Source: Firm-13 sp964617375 (lineage in GTDB: Bacteria > Bacillota > Clostridia > Saccharofermentanales > Saccharofermentanaceae). From it: 64,000 bases of DNA. Position 1 is the stretch's first letter, and each line of letters starts with the position of its first letter. The position numbers were made by a program, and so were the translations under genes. Below the pieces are notes generated by a model. The model did not search any database. It had not been told where the DNA came from and was given only the letters and a program-made list of their open reading frames with translations. This document shows, in pieces, positions 41,855 through 50,583 of the stretch. The DNA lies in contig CAZTXQ010000005.1 of assembly GCA_964617375.1 (NCBI GenBank), forward strand, positions 1 through 64,000, read 5' to 3'.

Positions 41855-44800
41855 GGATCAGAAGAGGTACCGGATCGCACATTTCGGGACTTTTGATATC
41901 GAGAGCCTCGGGGATTCCATGTTTGCCCGGGTTCTCAAGACGGAGATGAACAAGCGCTTCACCGATCCGGACATCACATTATTCTCGTTAAATGAAGTCG
42001 AAAAACCGTATAACGACAATTCACACGTATACTCCTACCGGCAGTTTGCCGAAATAAACCGCACATTGCCGTTTGACGCAATCGTCATAGGCGGCGGAGA
42101 ACTCCTCAATTTCTCGCGCATAGAGATTACAGACAAGGATGGCACATCTTTTTATTATGAACCGGGCGAGGTTTGGGCCGAACCGATCCGGATGGCGAAA
42201 GACTGCCATATACCGATTCTTCTGAATTGTCTGGGCATCATTGACGACTATACGCCGGATCAGGCTGCTTTTTTGCGCGAATATCTCGCTCAGGTATCTT
42301 ACATATCTCTCCGCGACCGTTTTTCGAAAATGCGCATCGATTCCGTGTGCGATAAGGGCACAGAGACGTTCGAAGTATGCGATAACCACTGGCTGTTTAA
42401 CATCCACTATCCCGCCGAATATCTTGCCGAAATCCGGAAATCACTTGCGCCGGAGCTCGGGATCAATCTCGACCGTTCTTATACCGTGCTTCAATACGGA
42501 ACCACCTATGAATATAAGATGGTATCGGAGGCTGCAAGGAGAATCAGGACTGCCTATGACACCGAGATTGTGCTCCTTCCTGTCAATTACTGCCATGAGG
42601 ATATGGAAGCCCTTCTTCTAATCAATGAAGAATTGAAGGACGAATGCCTTCTGATCGAAAGGAAGCTTCAGCCGGTCGAAATCATGTCGATCATTGCCGG
42701 CGCATCGGTCTTCATGGGAACCACTCTCCACGGTTCTCTTACAGCGCTTTCCTATCACGTTAAGATGCTGGTTCTTGATATGTACCACATGTACGTCAGC
42801 AAGATGGAAGGGCTTCTGGATCACCTGAACCTGCTGGACTATATGGTGCCGGATCCTTCCGGAATTCTATGCAAATACGGACAGCTTCTGGCCGACGAAC
42901 ATTACTGGGATACGGCCGATACGGTGATTCCCGAATTTCAGGCGCGCCTCTCCGATCATTTTGACACGATAGCCAAACTGATCCGGGACGGAGAGTCAAC
43001 GGGCTGCACCGCTCTGCTGATACGCTTCACGCCGGGTGCCGCATATCCGGAGACCAGGAGACGCATCGTAAAAGCGTATTTTACGATCAGGGAAAATGCA
43101 AAGGTCAAGCAGATGACCGTAAGTGTCACGGACATGAACGACGGCAAATACTTTTTCCGGTTCCCCGTTTCAGAGCTTTGCCCGGGCGACGAAATCTCTT
43201 TTACGTACACCTGCCGCGTTCCGTCACGCGTCAGAATCTTTTCCGCGCGCCTGGGAGAGAAGACGATTTTAATGGAGCCTCAGGAAGGAATGCCCGCCGA
43301 TGACGGGTACTTCGAATTCGGCTATCCGATTGCCAGGTTCATCGGAACGGCCGAAGCACCTTTGACCGAAGCGGCGGAAATGGAAGTGATCGCCGATATC
43401 GTAGAACTCTCCGGCGATAATCAGATAAGAGCGATGAAAGACCAGCTGCGGAATCAGACGGCATGGCTCAAATCGCTTGTCTTAAGCGAAAGAAATCTTG
43501 CCTCCGAACTCGACCGGAAAGAAGGCCACGTCAACTATATGATCGAGCGCGAAAGAACGCTCGAAAGCGAGAATCAGCAGCTTACGCTTGAGAGTGCCCA
43601 CAAAGGATTCGCCATTGCGGATCTTGAACGCAAGCAGGAAGAACTGACGAAGTGGGTTCAGATCGACGAGGAGAAAATAAAAGACCGTGACGGGAAGATA
43701 TCCGAACTTCTTGCATCCGAAGCGGCTCAGAAGAACCGTATCGATTATCTCTATGAGAACGAGCGGAAACTTGAGGAAAAGATCGCCGAGAAAGACGAAC
43801 ACATCGAGCAGCTTCTCGAGACCGAACGCCGGAAAAACAACGAACTGAATCTGATCTACAATTCCGGAAGCTACAAAATCATGGCACCTTTCAGAAAGCT
43901 TGCACGCCTGCTCATGCCGCCGGGTTCCAAGCGGCGTATGTTTGTTAAGCTCATAATGAAGGCCTTAAGGCACCCGCTTCGCTACATAAAGAAGCTCAAT
44001 CCCAGAAGCATCGGCAATTTCCGGAAAGCGCTGAGGGAAGGAGGAGTAGAGGGCGTAAACGAGAAGATCAACAACATGGAAGTCATTCATGACGGTGTTC
44101 CCATGAAGCCGATGACGCTGGTCAATATGAAGAGCGACAGCTTTCCGAAGCTGATCTTTCCTGTATATAAGAATCCCGTGGTGTCGATCGTCATACCCGT
44201 CTACAATCAATTCTCCTATACCTACGGCTGCTTAAAGGCGATTCTGATGCAGACAGACAATATCGAATACGAGATTATTCTGGCGGATGATTGTTCGACG
44301 GATAAGACAAAGGACATCTCGCAGTATGCGGAGAATATCGCCGTTAGCAGGACAACCGGCAATCTGGGATTTCTTAAGAACTGCAATCATGCCGCAGCCG
44401 AGGCCAAGGGCCGCTATATCTTCTTCCTCAATAATGACACGAATGTGCAGCGGGACTGGCTCTCGAGTCTTGTCAGCCTCATGGAATCGGACAAGGCAAT
44501 CGGCTTGGCCGGATCGAAGCTTGTCTTCCCCGACGGCAAGCTTCAGGAGGCCGGCGGTATCCTCTGGAACGACGGATCGGCCTGGAATTACGGCCGCGGG
44601 AAGAACCCGGAAGCGTCCGAATACAATTACGTGAAAGACGCCGATTACATATCGGGCGCCGCGATCATGATTCGCAAAGACCTCTGGCAGGAGATCGGCG
44701 GATTTGACGAGCGGTATGCGCCCGCCTACTGTGAGGATTCCGATCTCGCTTTCGAAGTAAGAAAGCACGGGTACCGTGTCGTTTATCAGCCGCTGTCCGT

Positions 44801-46076
44801 GATCGTTCATTACGAAGGTATCTCAAACGGTACGGATCTTTCCTCCGGAATGAAGGCCTATCAGGTCGAGAACGGAAGGAAGTTTTTCGAGAAGTGGGAA
44901 AAAGAGCTGACCGGATTCGGATTCCCGAACGGGCAGAATGTTTTTGATGCGCGCGACAGAAGCCGGAATAAGCCGACGCTCCTGATGATCGACCATTATG
45001 TGCCGCAGTTCGACAGGGACGCCGGATCAAGAACCGTCTATCAGTACCTGAAGCTCTTTCTGTCCAGAGGCTTCAATGTTAAGTTCATCGGCGACAATTT
45101 CTTCCGCCACGAGCCTTACTGCACGGCATTGCAGCAGATGGGGATTGAGGTACTGTACGGTCCTTATTACGCGAAGGAATGGAAGAAATGGATCAAGACG
45201 AATGCGGAGTGCTTTGACTTCGTGTTTATCAACCGTCCGCATATAACAGAGAAGTATGTCGACTTTATAAAGTTCAACACGTCCGCCCGCATCCTGTATT
45301 ACGGGCATGATCTTCATTTCCTCCGGGAATCGCGCGAATATGAGCTGAATCATAATCCGGAGACTCTCGCGGCCGCGAACGAGTGGAAGAAGAAGGAATT
45401 CGAGATCATGAAGAAAGTGGACCGCATCTACTATCCTTCGGAGATCGAGGTCAAAGAGATTGCCGCTACAGATCCTTCGGTTCATGCCAAAGCGATTCCC
45501 GCGTATCTTTTCGAGAATATCGAGACGGTGCCGTATGATGCGGAGAACAGGCGGGACATCATGTTTGTCGGCGGCTTTGCCCACCGGCCGAATGTCGACG
45601 CTGTCCTCTGGCTTGCGTCCGAGATTTTTCCGCGGGTCAGAGAACGGAATCCGGATCTTACGATCTATATATTAGGATCCAATCCGCCGCCGGAAATCAA
45701 AGCGCTTCATTCGGAACACTTCGTCATCAAGGGCTTTGTAAGCGACGAAGAACTGATCCGGATGTACCGGGGCACAAGATTTTCCGTTGTTCCGCTTCGC
45801 TACGGCGCCGGAATCAAGGGTAAAGTCATCGAATCGATGTATTACGGATGCCCGGTCATGACGACATCCGTAGGCGCGGAAGGCATTCCGGACGCCGGAG
45901 ACGTGATGGTAATCGAAGATGATCCGGTGTGTTTTGCGGAGCATCTGGTAGAATTATATGAGAACGGTGAAGAATTGAAACGCTTGTCCGAATCGTATTC
46001 GGAATATATCCGGAGTAATTACACGCCGGAAAAGGCCTGGGAAATCGTCGGACCGGATTTTGCCGACCGTACCTGA
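41835..46076 (+). CDS. Giant multidomain protein: pyruvyltransferase-like, coiled coil, GT2 and GT4
   Basis: A 1413-residue protein. Residues about 10-370 match the polysaccharide pyruvyltransferase family (AHFGTFDIESLGDSMF, VIGGGELLNF, ISLRDRFSKMR, FMGTTLHGSL). About 390-530 is a beta-rich region I cannot name. About 534-677 is a coiled coil rich in Glu, Lys and Arg. GT2 lies at about 780-1000 (VVSIVIPVYNQFSYTYG, FLNNDTNVQRDW, FDERYAPAYCEDSDLAF), and a GT4 domain at about 1049-1413 (LLMIDHYVPQFDRDAG, IMFVGGFAHRPNVD, RYGAGIKGKVIESMYYG). It could pyruvylate or tether the chain and add two sugars. ATG 41835 follows GAAAGAGG; a GTG at 41832 is next to it. It overlaps the ATPase gene. Confidence 0.85.
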   Translation: MHTNRNEDQKRYRIAHFGTFDIESLGDSMFARVLKTEMNKRFTDPDITLFSLNEVEKPYNDNSHVYSYRQFAEINRTLPFDAIVIGGGELLNFSRIEITDKDGTSFYYEPGEVWAEPIRMAKDCHIPILLNCLGIIDDYTPDQAAFLREYLAQVSYISLRDRFSKMRIDSVCDKGTETFEVCDNHWLFNIHYPAEYLAEIRKSLAPELGINLDRSYTVLQYGTTYEYKMVSEAARRIRTAYDTEIVLLPVNYCHEDMEALLLINEELKDECLLIERKLQPVEIMSIIAGASVFMGTTLHGSLTALSYHVKMLVLDMYHMYVSKMEGLLDHLNLLDYMVPDPSGILCKYGQLLADEHYWDTADTVIPEFQARLSDHFDTIAKLIRDGESTGCTALLIRFTPGAAYPETRRRIVKAYFTIRENAKVKQMTVSVTDMNDGKYFFRFPVSELCPGDEISFTYTCRVPSRVRIFSARLGEKTILMEPQEGMPADDGYFEFGYPIARFIGTAEAPLTEAAEMEVIADIVELSGDNQIRAMKDQLRNQTAWLKSLVLSERNLASELDRKEGHVNYMIERERTLESENQQLTLESAHKGFAIADLERKQEELTKWVQIDEEKIKDRDGKISELLASEAAQKNRIDYLYENERKLEEKIAEKDEHIEQLLETERRKNNELNLIYNSGSYKIMAPFRKLARLLMPPGSKRRMFVKLIMKALRHPLRYIKKLNPRSIGNFRKALREGGVEGVNEKINNMEVIHDGVPMKPMTLVNMKSDSFPKLIFPVYKNPVVSIVIPVYNQFSYTYGCLKAILMQTDNIEYEIILADDCSTDKTKDISQYAENIAVSRTTGNLGFLKNCNHAAAEAKGRYIFFLNNDTNVQRDWLSSLVSLMESDKAIGLAGSKLVFPDGKLQEAGGILWNDGSAWNYGRGKNPEASEYNYVKDADYISGAAIMIRKDLWQEIGGFDERYAPAYCEDSDLAFEVRKHGYRVVYQPLSVIVHYEGISNGTDLSSGMKAYQVENGRKFFEKWEKELTGFGFPNGQNVFDARDRSRNKPTLLMIDHYVPQFDRDAGSRTVYQYLKLFLSRGFNVKFIGDNFFRHEPYCTALQQMGIEVLYGPYYAKEWKKWIKTNAECFDFVFINRPHITEKYVDFIKFNTSARILYYGHDLHFLRESREYELNHNPETLAAANEWKKKEFEIMKKVDRIYYPSEIEVKEIAATDPSVHAKAIPAYLFENIETVPYDAENRRDIMFVGGFAHRPNVDAVLWLASEIFPRVRERNPDLTIYILGSNPPPEIKALHSEHFVIKGFVSDEELIRMYRGTRFSVVPLRYGAGIKGKVIESMYYGCPVMTTSVGAEGIPDAGDVMVIEDDPVCFAEHLVELYENGEELKRLSESYSEYIRSNYTPEKAWEIVGPDFADRT

Positions 46077-46095
46077 GGTTTAAAGGGAGAAAGAT

Positions 46096-47127
46096 ATGAT
46101 TATTAGATCCAAGGCCCCCTTAAGGCTTGGGCTTGCCGGCGGCGGTACGGATGTTTCGCCGTACTGCGACATCTACGGCGGATATGTGCTGAACGTTACG
46201 GTCGATATGTATGCGTACTGTACGATCGAACCGACGGACGACGGGAGAATCGTTATGAGCGCGTCGGACCGCGGCGAGTTTTTTGACGGGGAAAGCACGT
46301 CCTTCCTGCCGCTTGACGGGGGGCTTCTTCTCCATAAAGGCGTTTATAACCGGATTGTGAAGGACTACAACAACGGGGAGCCCCTGTCTTTTCGAATGAC
46401 AACCTATTCCGATGCACCGGCAGGTTCCGGACTCGGTTCCTCTTCGACGATGGTGGTCGCCATCGTCAAGGCATACATGGAATGGCTCAATCTTCCCCTC
46501 GGAGAATACGATATGGCATCTCTTGCGTATCAGATCGAGCGCAAGGACTTAGGCCTTTCCGGAGGTAAGCAGGATCAGTATGCCGCGACCTTCGGAGGCT
46601 TCAATTTTATCGAATTTTACGAGAATGACCGCGTCATCGTAAATCCGCTCCGCATCAAGAACTGGATTGCCAACGAAATCGAGAGTTCTCTGGTTCTTTA
46701 CTATACGGGGACCTCGAGGGATTCGGCCAAGATCATCGACGAGCAGATCAAGAGTACGAAGGATAAGAACGAGAAGAGCATAGAAAGCATGCACGAACTG
46801 AAAAGATATGCTTCCGTCATGAAGGAAGCGATCCTTCGCGGCGATTTCGAGAAGATCGAGGATTGTTTAAGACAGAGCTGGGAATCAAAAAAGAGAATGG
46901 CCTCCGTAATCTCCAATTCCGAGATCGATGAGATCTACAATTACGTCATGGACCACGGCGGAGAGGCGGCCAAGGTATCGGGCGCCGGCGGCGGCGGTTT
47001 CATGATGATTATCTGCGATCCGAAGAAGAGATACGAGCTTGTGCAGTCCTTGAAGAAGCTGAAGGGCAATGTAATGGTCACCAGCTTCACCGAAAAGGGA
47101 ACACAGGCATGGAAGATATACGACTGA
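46096..47127 (+). CDS. hddA: D-glycero-alpha-D-manno-heptose 7-phosphate kinase (GHMP kinase)
   Basis: A 343-residue GHMP kinase: start RSKAPLRLGLAGGGTDVSPYCDIYGG, ATP motif PAGSGLGSSSTMVVA near 110, DLGLSGGKQDQYAATFGG near 150 and C-terminal GAGGGGFMMII near 297. This sequence type, starting APLRLGLAGGGTD, is typical of HddA, which phosphorylates D-glycero-D-manno-heptose 7-phosphate at C1 (alpha). The following SIS isomerase, nucleotidyltransferase and HAD phosphatase make that role likely. ATG follows AAAGGGAGAAAGAT. Confidence 0.88.
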   Translation: MIIRSKAPLRLGLAGGGTDVSPYCDIYGGYVLNVTVDMYAYCTIEPTDDGRIVMSASDRGEFFDGESTSFLPLDGGLLLHKGVYNRIVKDYNNGEPLSFRMTTYSDAPAGSGLGSSSTMVVAIVKAYMEWLNLPLGEYDMASLAYQIERKDLGLSGGKQDQYAATFGGFNFIEFYENDRVIVNPLRIKNWIANEIESSLVLYYTGTSRDSAKIIDEQIKSTKDKNEKSIESMHELKRYASVMKEAILRGDFEKIEDCLRQSWESKKRMASVISNSEIDEIYNYVMDHGGEAAKVSGAGGGGFMMIICDPKKRYELVQSLKKLKGNVMVTSFTEKGTQAWKIYD

Positions 47128-47158
47128 TTCTTAAAGGATCGGAAGGAAGGAGACTCTG

Positions 47159-47821
47159 ATGAAGAAATCCTCAAGAGACATTTTGGACGGGATGGTTGTG
47201 AACCATCCGGGACTTAAGGACACCGCGCCATCCGTGGCTGCGGCCGTCGAACTTCTGGTCCGCTGCTTTTCTTCCTCCCACAGGGTATTCGTGTGCGGAA
47301 ACGGCGGAAGTGCGGCCGATGCCGAGCATATCGTCGGCGAACTGATGAAGAGCTTCCTATTACCGCGTAAAATCTCCGGAGATGACGACAGAAAACTCCG
47401 CGAGATGTATCCGGAAGTCTACGGATATCTGCACAAGAACCTTCAGCAGGCGCTCCCGGTTTATTCGCTCGTAAGCGAAACCGCGCTTATGACGGCGTTC
47501 TCCAACGATCAGGTCGCGGATCTGTGTTTCGCACAGCAGGTCCTGGGTTATGGACAGCAAGACGACGTGCTGATCGTCCTGTCGACGTCCGGGAACTCGA
47601 AAAACATCCTTTTTGCTTCGCAGATCGCGCACTTCAAAGGCATGGAGGTGATCGCGCTGACCGGCTCTACGGGCGGAGAGATGCGTGAACTGGCCGACGT
47701 CCTCATCAACGTGCCGTCGGACATTACTTTCCGGATTCAGGAATATCATCTTCCGGTCTACCACGCGATGTGCGCGGCCGTCGAGAATGAGTTCTTTTCA
47801 ACCGAAGATCAGGACATTTGA
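47159..47821 (+). CDS. gmhA: Sedoheptulose-7-phosphate isomerase, SIS domain, with insertion
   Basis: GmhA turns sedoheptulose 7-phosphate into D-glycero-D-manno-heptose 7-phosphate. The 220-residue SIS protein has CGNGGSAADAEHIVGELMKSF near 43 (with the catalytic Glu), STSGNSKNILFA near 141 and IQEYHLPVYHAMC near 194 (with the catalytic His). It is about 28 residues longer than E. coli GmhA because of an insertion at about 67-97 (LPRKISGDDDRKL region). Short gap of 31 bases after hddA. ATG follows GGAAGGAGACTCTG. Confidence 0.9.
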   Translation: MKKSSRDILDGMVVNHPGLKDTAPSVAAAVELLVRCFSSSHRVFVCGNGGSAADAEHIVGELMKSFLLPRKISGDDDRKLREMYPEVYGYLHKNLQQALPVYSLVSETALMTAFSNDQVADLCFAQQVLGYGQQDDVLIVLSTSGNSKNILFASQIAHFKGMEVIALTGSTGGEMRELADVLINVPSDITFRIQEYHLPVYHAMCAAVENEFFSTEDQDI

Positions 47822-47833
47822 GGGAATCAGAAA

Positions 47834-48532
47834 ATGGATGCTGTCGTATTGGCCGGTGGTTTTGGAACCAGACTTGCACACATCGTTTCCGATGTGCCGA
47901 AGCCCATGGCGCCCGTCTGCGGGAAGCCTTTCCTGGAATATGTGCTTCATTACCTGAAGAGGAACGGAATAAACCGCGTCATACTGGCGGTGGGATACAA
48001 GGAAGATGTGATCCGGAGTTGTTTCGGGGCGTCTTTTCTGGGTATGGATATCCTCTATTCATCCGAAGACAAGCCGCTATTTACCGGCGGAGCCATCCGG
48101 AAAGCCCTTCGGCTTGCAGAGGACGGCCCCGTCTTCATCTTAAACGGCGACACGTATTTTGACGTCGATTTAAGGGCGATGCTCGCTTTTCATCTGGAAA
48201 AGCAGGCGGCGCTTACGATTGCCGCGAAAAAAATGACGTCCTTTGACCGGTATGGCACGATCGAATCCGAAAACGGACGGATTACCGCGTTTCTTGAGAA
48301 GCGCCCGACCGGGGAAGGCGAGATCAACGGCGGCGTCTATCTGATGGACAGGCATTTTCTGGACGAGGCCGTAAGCGAAGCCTTTTCGTTCGAGAAAGAT
48401 GTGATGGAGACAAAAGTAGGCGTGATACCGATGTACGCCTTCGCTTCCGACGGATACTTTATCGATATCGGAATACCCGAGGATTATTACCGCGCCGGAA
48501 AAGACTTTGCCGCCATGGGAGGGATATCATGA
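47834..48532 (+). CDS. hddC: D-glycero-alpha-D-manno-heptose 1-phosphate guanylyltransferase
   Basis: A 232-residue nucleotidyltransferase: VVLAGGFGTRLAHIVSDVPKP at the start, then FLEYVLHYLKRNGINRVILAVGY, FILNGDTYFDVDLRAML near 100 and GEINGGVYLMDRHFL near 158. In context it is most likely HddC, which joins GTP to heptose 1-phosphate giving GDP-D-glycero-alpha-D-manno-heptose; other sugar-1-phosphate specificities are possible on sequence alone. ATG follows AGGGAATCAGAAA. It overlaps the next gene by 4 bases. Confidence 0.85.
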   Translation: MDAVVLAGGFGTRLAHIVSDVPKPMAPVCGKPFLEYVLHYLKRNGINRVILAVGYKEDVIRSCFGASFLGMDILYSSEDKPLFTGGAIRKALRLAEDGPVFILNGDTYFDVDLRAMLAFHLEKQAALTIAAKKMTSFDRYGTIESENGRITAFLEKRPTGEGEINGGVYLMDRHFLDEAVSEAFSFEKDVMETKVGVIPMYAFASDGYFIDIGIPEDYYRAGKDFAAMGGIS

Positions 48533-48981
48533 ACAAAGCCGCCTTTTTTGACCGTGACGGCACAATCAATGTCGAAATCAATTATTTGAGCCGCCCCGAG
48601 GATCTTACGTTTATCGACGGTATGCCGGAATTCATAAAGAAATTCAACGACTGGGGCTTCAAGGTGATCGTCGTCACCAACCAGGCCGGCATCGCGCGAG
48701 GCTATTATACCGAAGAGGATATGAACCGGGTTCACCTCTATATGAACGAGCGTTTAGCGGAATCGGGAGCGCACATCGACGCGTTCTATTTCTGCCCGCA
48801 TCATCCGGATTTCACGGGACCCTGCAGCTGCAGAAAGCCCGGAACCGGCATGCTCGAACAGGCCGGGGCTGATTTTGATATCGATTTCTCCCGGTCGATT
48901 CTTTTCGGGGACAAACCGTGGGACATCGAAGCCGGAGAGAAAATGGGAATCAAGAGCTATCTTATAAACGAAGGTTTATAA
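48529..48981 (+). CDS. gmhB: D-glycero-D-manno-heptose 1,7-bisphosphate 7-phosphatase
   Basis: A 150-residue HAD phosphatase: FFDRDGTINVEINYL (nucleophile Asp), VVTNQAGIARGYY near 48, the zinc loop CPHHPDFTGPCSC near 83, and ILFGDKPWDIEAGEKMGI near 120. These are the GmhB signatures; it removes the 7-phosphate of the bisphosphate made by HddA. It starts in the ATGA overlap with hddC. With the previous three genes it completes the GDP-heptose route. Confidence 0.92.
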   Translation: MNKAAFFDRDGTINVEINYLSRPEDLTFIDGMPEFIKKFNDWGFKVIVVTNQAGIARGYYTEEDMNRVHLYMNERLAESGAHIDAFYFCPHHPDFTGPCSCRKPGTGMLEQAGADFDIDFSRSILFGDKPWDIEAGEKMGIKSYLINEGL

Positions 48982-49005
48982 AATCATTGGAGAACGGAGC
49001 CGCGA

Positions 49006-49779
49006 ATGTCTTCTGTATCGATTGCCGTTGTCACATACAACAGTGCCCGGACCATAGCCGGGACCCTATCCTCCGTCTTCCTCCATATGCCGGAGGATAT
49101 GGATTACGTTGTCTATGTCATCGATAATGGCTCGACCGACAATACTCTCACCGAAATTGCACCGTTTATGGACCGCATTACCCTGATCCATTCTCCCAAA
49201 GGAAATATCGGCTTCGGAGCGGCGCACAATCTTGTTCTTTCCCGCCTGAATTCGTCCGTGCACATCATAATGAATCCCGATATTACGCTTCTTGATGATA
49301 AGAGTATACCGGCACTTTTCGCATACATCAGGAATCATCCGGATGTCGGCATGGCCGTTCCTCAGATTCTCGATACGGAAAACCGTTTGCAGTATCTTTG
49401 CCGCCGCCGGCTTACGGTTCTCGACCTGTTGCTGCGCTTTATGCCCGGGAATCTTTTCCGGAAGCGTATGGACCGGCATGTTATGAAGGACATGGATTAT
49501 ACGAAACCGTTTGATGTCCCGTTTGCGTCCGGCTGCCTGATGGCGATCCGGACAGATTTGTGGAGGGACTTAGGCGGATTTGACGAGGGATTCTTCCTTT
49601 ATGCCGAGGATGCGGATCTGACGAACCGGGTCAATCAGATCTCGAGAACCGTTTATGTACCGGAGGCAAGGGTGTGTCACGAGTGGGAGCGGGCTTCCTA
49701 CAAGCACATCTCCGTAACGAAGATCCATATTCGCTCGCTTTTCCGATATTTCCGAAAATGGGGGCTCAAATTCCGATGA
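49006..49779 (+). CDS. GT2 family glycosyltransferase, rhamnosyltransferase-like
   Basis: The 257-residue enzyme has VSIAVVTYNSARTIAGTL, VIDNGSTDNT near 40, GNIGFGAAHNL near 66, IMNPDITLLDD near 88 and FDEGFFLYAEDADLTNRV near 185. NxD-type motifs with the FLYAEDADL segment are frequent in rhamnosyltransferases (WbbL-like). ATG follows TTGGAGAACGGAGCCGCGA. It overlaps the next gene by 4 bases. The donor may be dTDP-rhamnose or GDP-heptose. Confidence 0.85.
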   Translation: MSSVSIAVVTYNSARTIAGTLSSVFLHMPEDMDYVVYVIDNGSTDNTLTEIAPFMDRITLIHSPKGNIGFGAAHNLVLSRLNSSVHIIMNPDITLLDDKSIPALFAYIRNHPDVGMAVPQILDTENRLQYLCRRRLTVLDLLLRFMPGNLFRKRMDRHVMKDMDYTKPFDVPFASGCLMAIRTDLWRDLGGFDEGFFLYAEDADLTNRVNQISRTVYVPEARVCHEWERASYKHISVTKIHIRSLFRYFRKWGLKFR

Positions 49780-50522
49780 GATCGATAGCGATGGCCTCTT
49801 ATAACGGCATGCCGTATATCAAAGAACAGATCGCGAGCATTGTAAGTCAGCTCGCGGCGGACGACGAACTTGTGATATCCGATAACGGATCAACCGACGG
49901 AACGGCCCGCTATATCGAAGAACAGGCCGCAAAGGACCCGCGGATCCGACTGCTCTGTTTCGACGGGGCTCGAGGTGTCGTGCCGAATTTCGAAAACGCT
50001 CTCCGCAAATGCCGCGGCACCCTTCTTTTTCTTTCGGATCAGGACGATTACTGGCTTCCGGGTCATATGGACCGCATGACGGAATTCTTCGATAAGGATC
50101 CGGGCCTCATGGCCGTGCAGGCGAACGCCGAATGGATCGACGGCGGGGGGAATCGTCTCGGAACGAACTTTTTTGGATATCGCCGGTCGGGGCCGGGAAT
50201 CATGAAGAATTTCTACAAAAACACGTGGCAGGGCTGCAACATGGCATTCCGCAGAACGGTGCTCGATGCGGCATTGCCGTTCCCGAAAAAGATACCGATG
50301 CACGATATGTGGATCGGTATTCTGTCCGAAATGACAGGCCGCGTACTTTTCCTGCCGGAGATCCTTTCGTTGTACAGAAGGCATGACGGGAATGTCAGCG
50401 GTGTCTCAAGGTCACCGTGGTATCGGGTCGCCGGATTCCGGATCCGGCTGGCCGCAGCTCTGATCCTGCGATACCCGAGGGCGAGGAGGATCGCCGTTCT
50501 GTTAAAATCAGGGAAAGTCTGA
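49776..50522 (+). CDS. GT2 family glycosyltransferase
   Basis: A 248-residue GT2 enzyme: SIAMASYNGMPYIKEQIAS, ISDNGSTDGT near 35, FLSDQDDYWLPGHMD near 85 and MHDMWIGILSEMTG near 172, related to the protein at 39185-40156. ATG 49776 overlaps the previous stop (ATGA); the frame is open upstream but that part lies inside the previous gene. It is the last gene of this unit before the promoter-like site at 50520. Confidence 0.85.
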   Translation: MRSIAMASYNGMPYIKEQIASIVSQLAADDELVISDNGSTDGTARYIEEQAAKDPRIRLLCFDGARGVVPNFENALRKCRGTLLFLSDQDDYWLPGHMDRMTEFFDKDPGLMAVQANAEWIDGGGNRLGTNFFGYRRSGPGIMKNFYKNTWQGCNMAFRRTVLDAALPFPKKIPMHDMWIGILSEMTGRVLFLPEILSLYRRHDGNVSGVSRSPWYRVAGFRIRLAAALILRYPRARRIAVLLKSGKV

Positions 50523-50528
50523 TACAAT
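50520..50528 (+). promoter_or_regulatory. Candidate extended -10 element before the sugar transferase
   Basis: TGATACAAT (TG at -15/-14 and TACAAT as -10) lies 55 bases before the next start codon. No good -35 is seen (TGTTAA at 50500-50505), as often for extended -10 promoters. Confidence 0.35.
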
Positions 50529-50583
50529 CAAGCATAGTTTTATTCAAAAATATATGCGTCCAGATTCGAGGGAAGGAGTCCCA

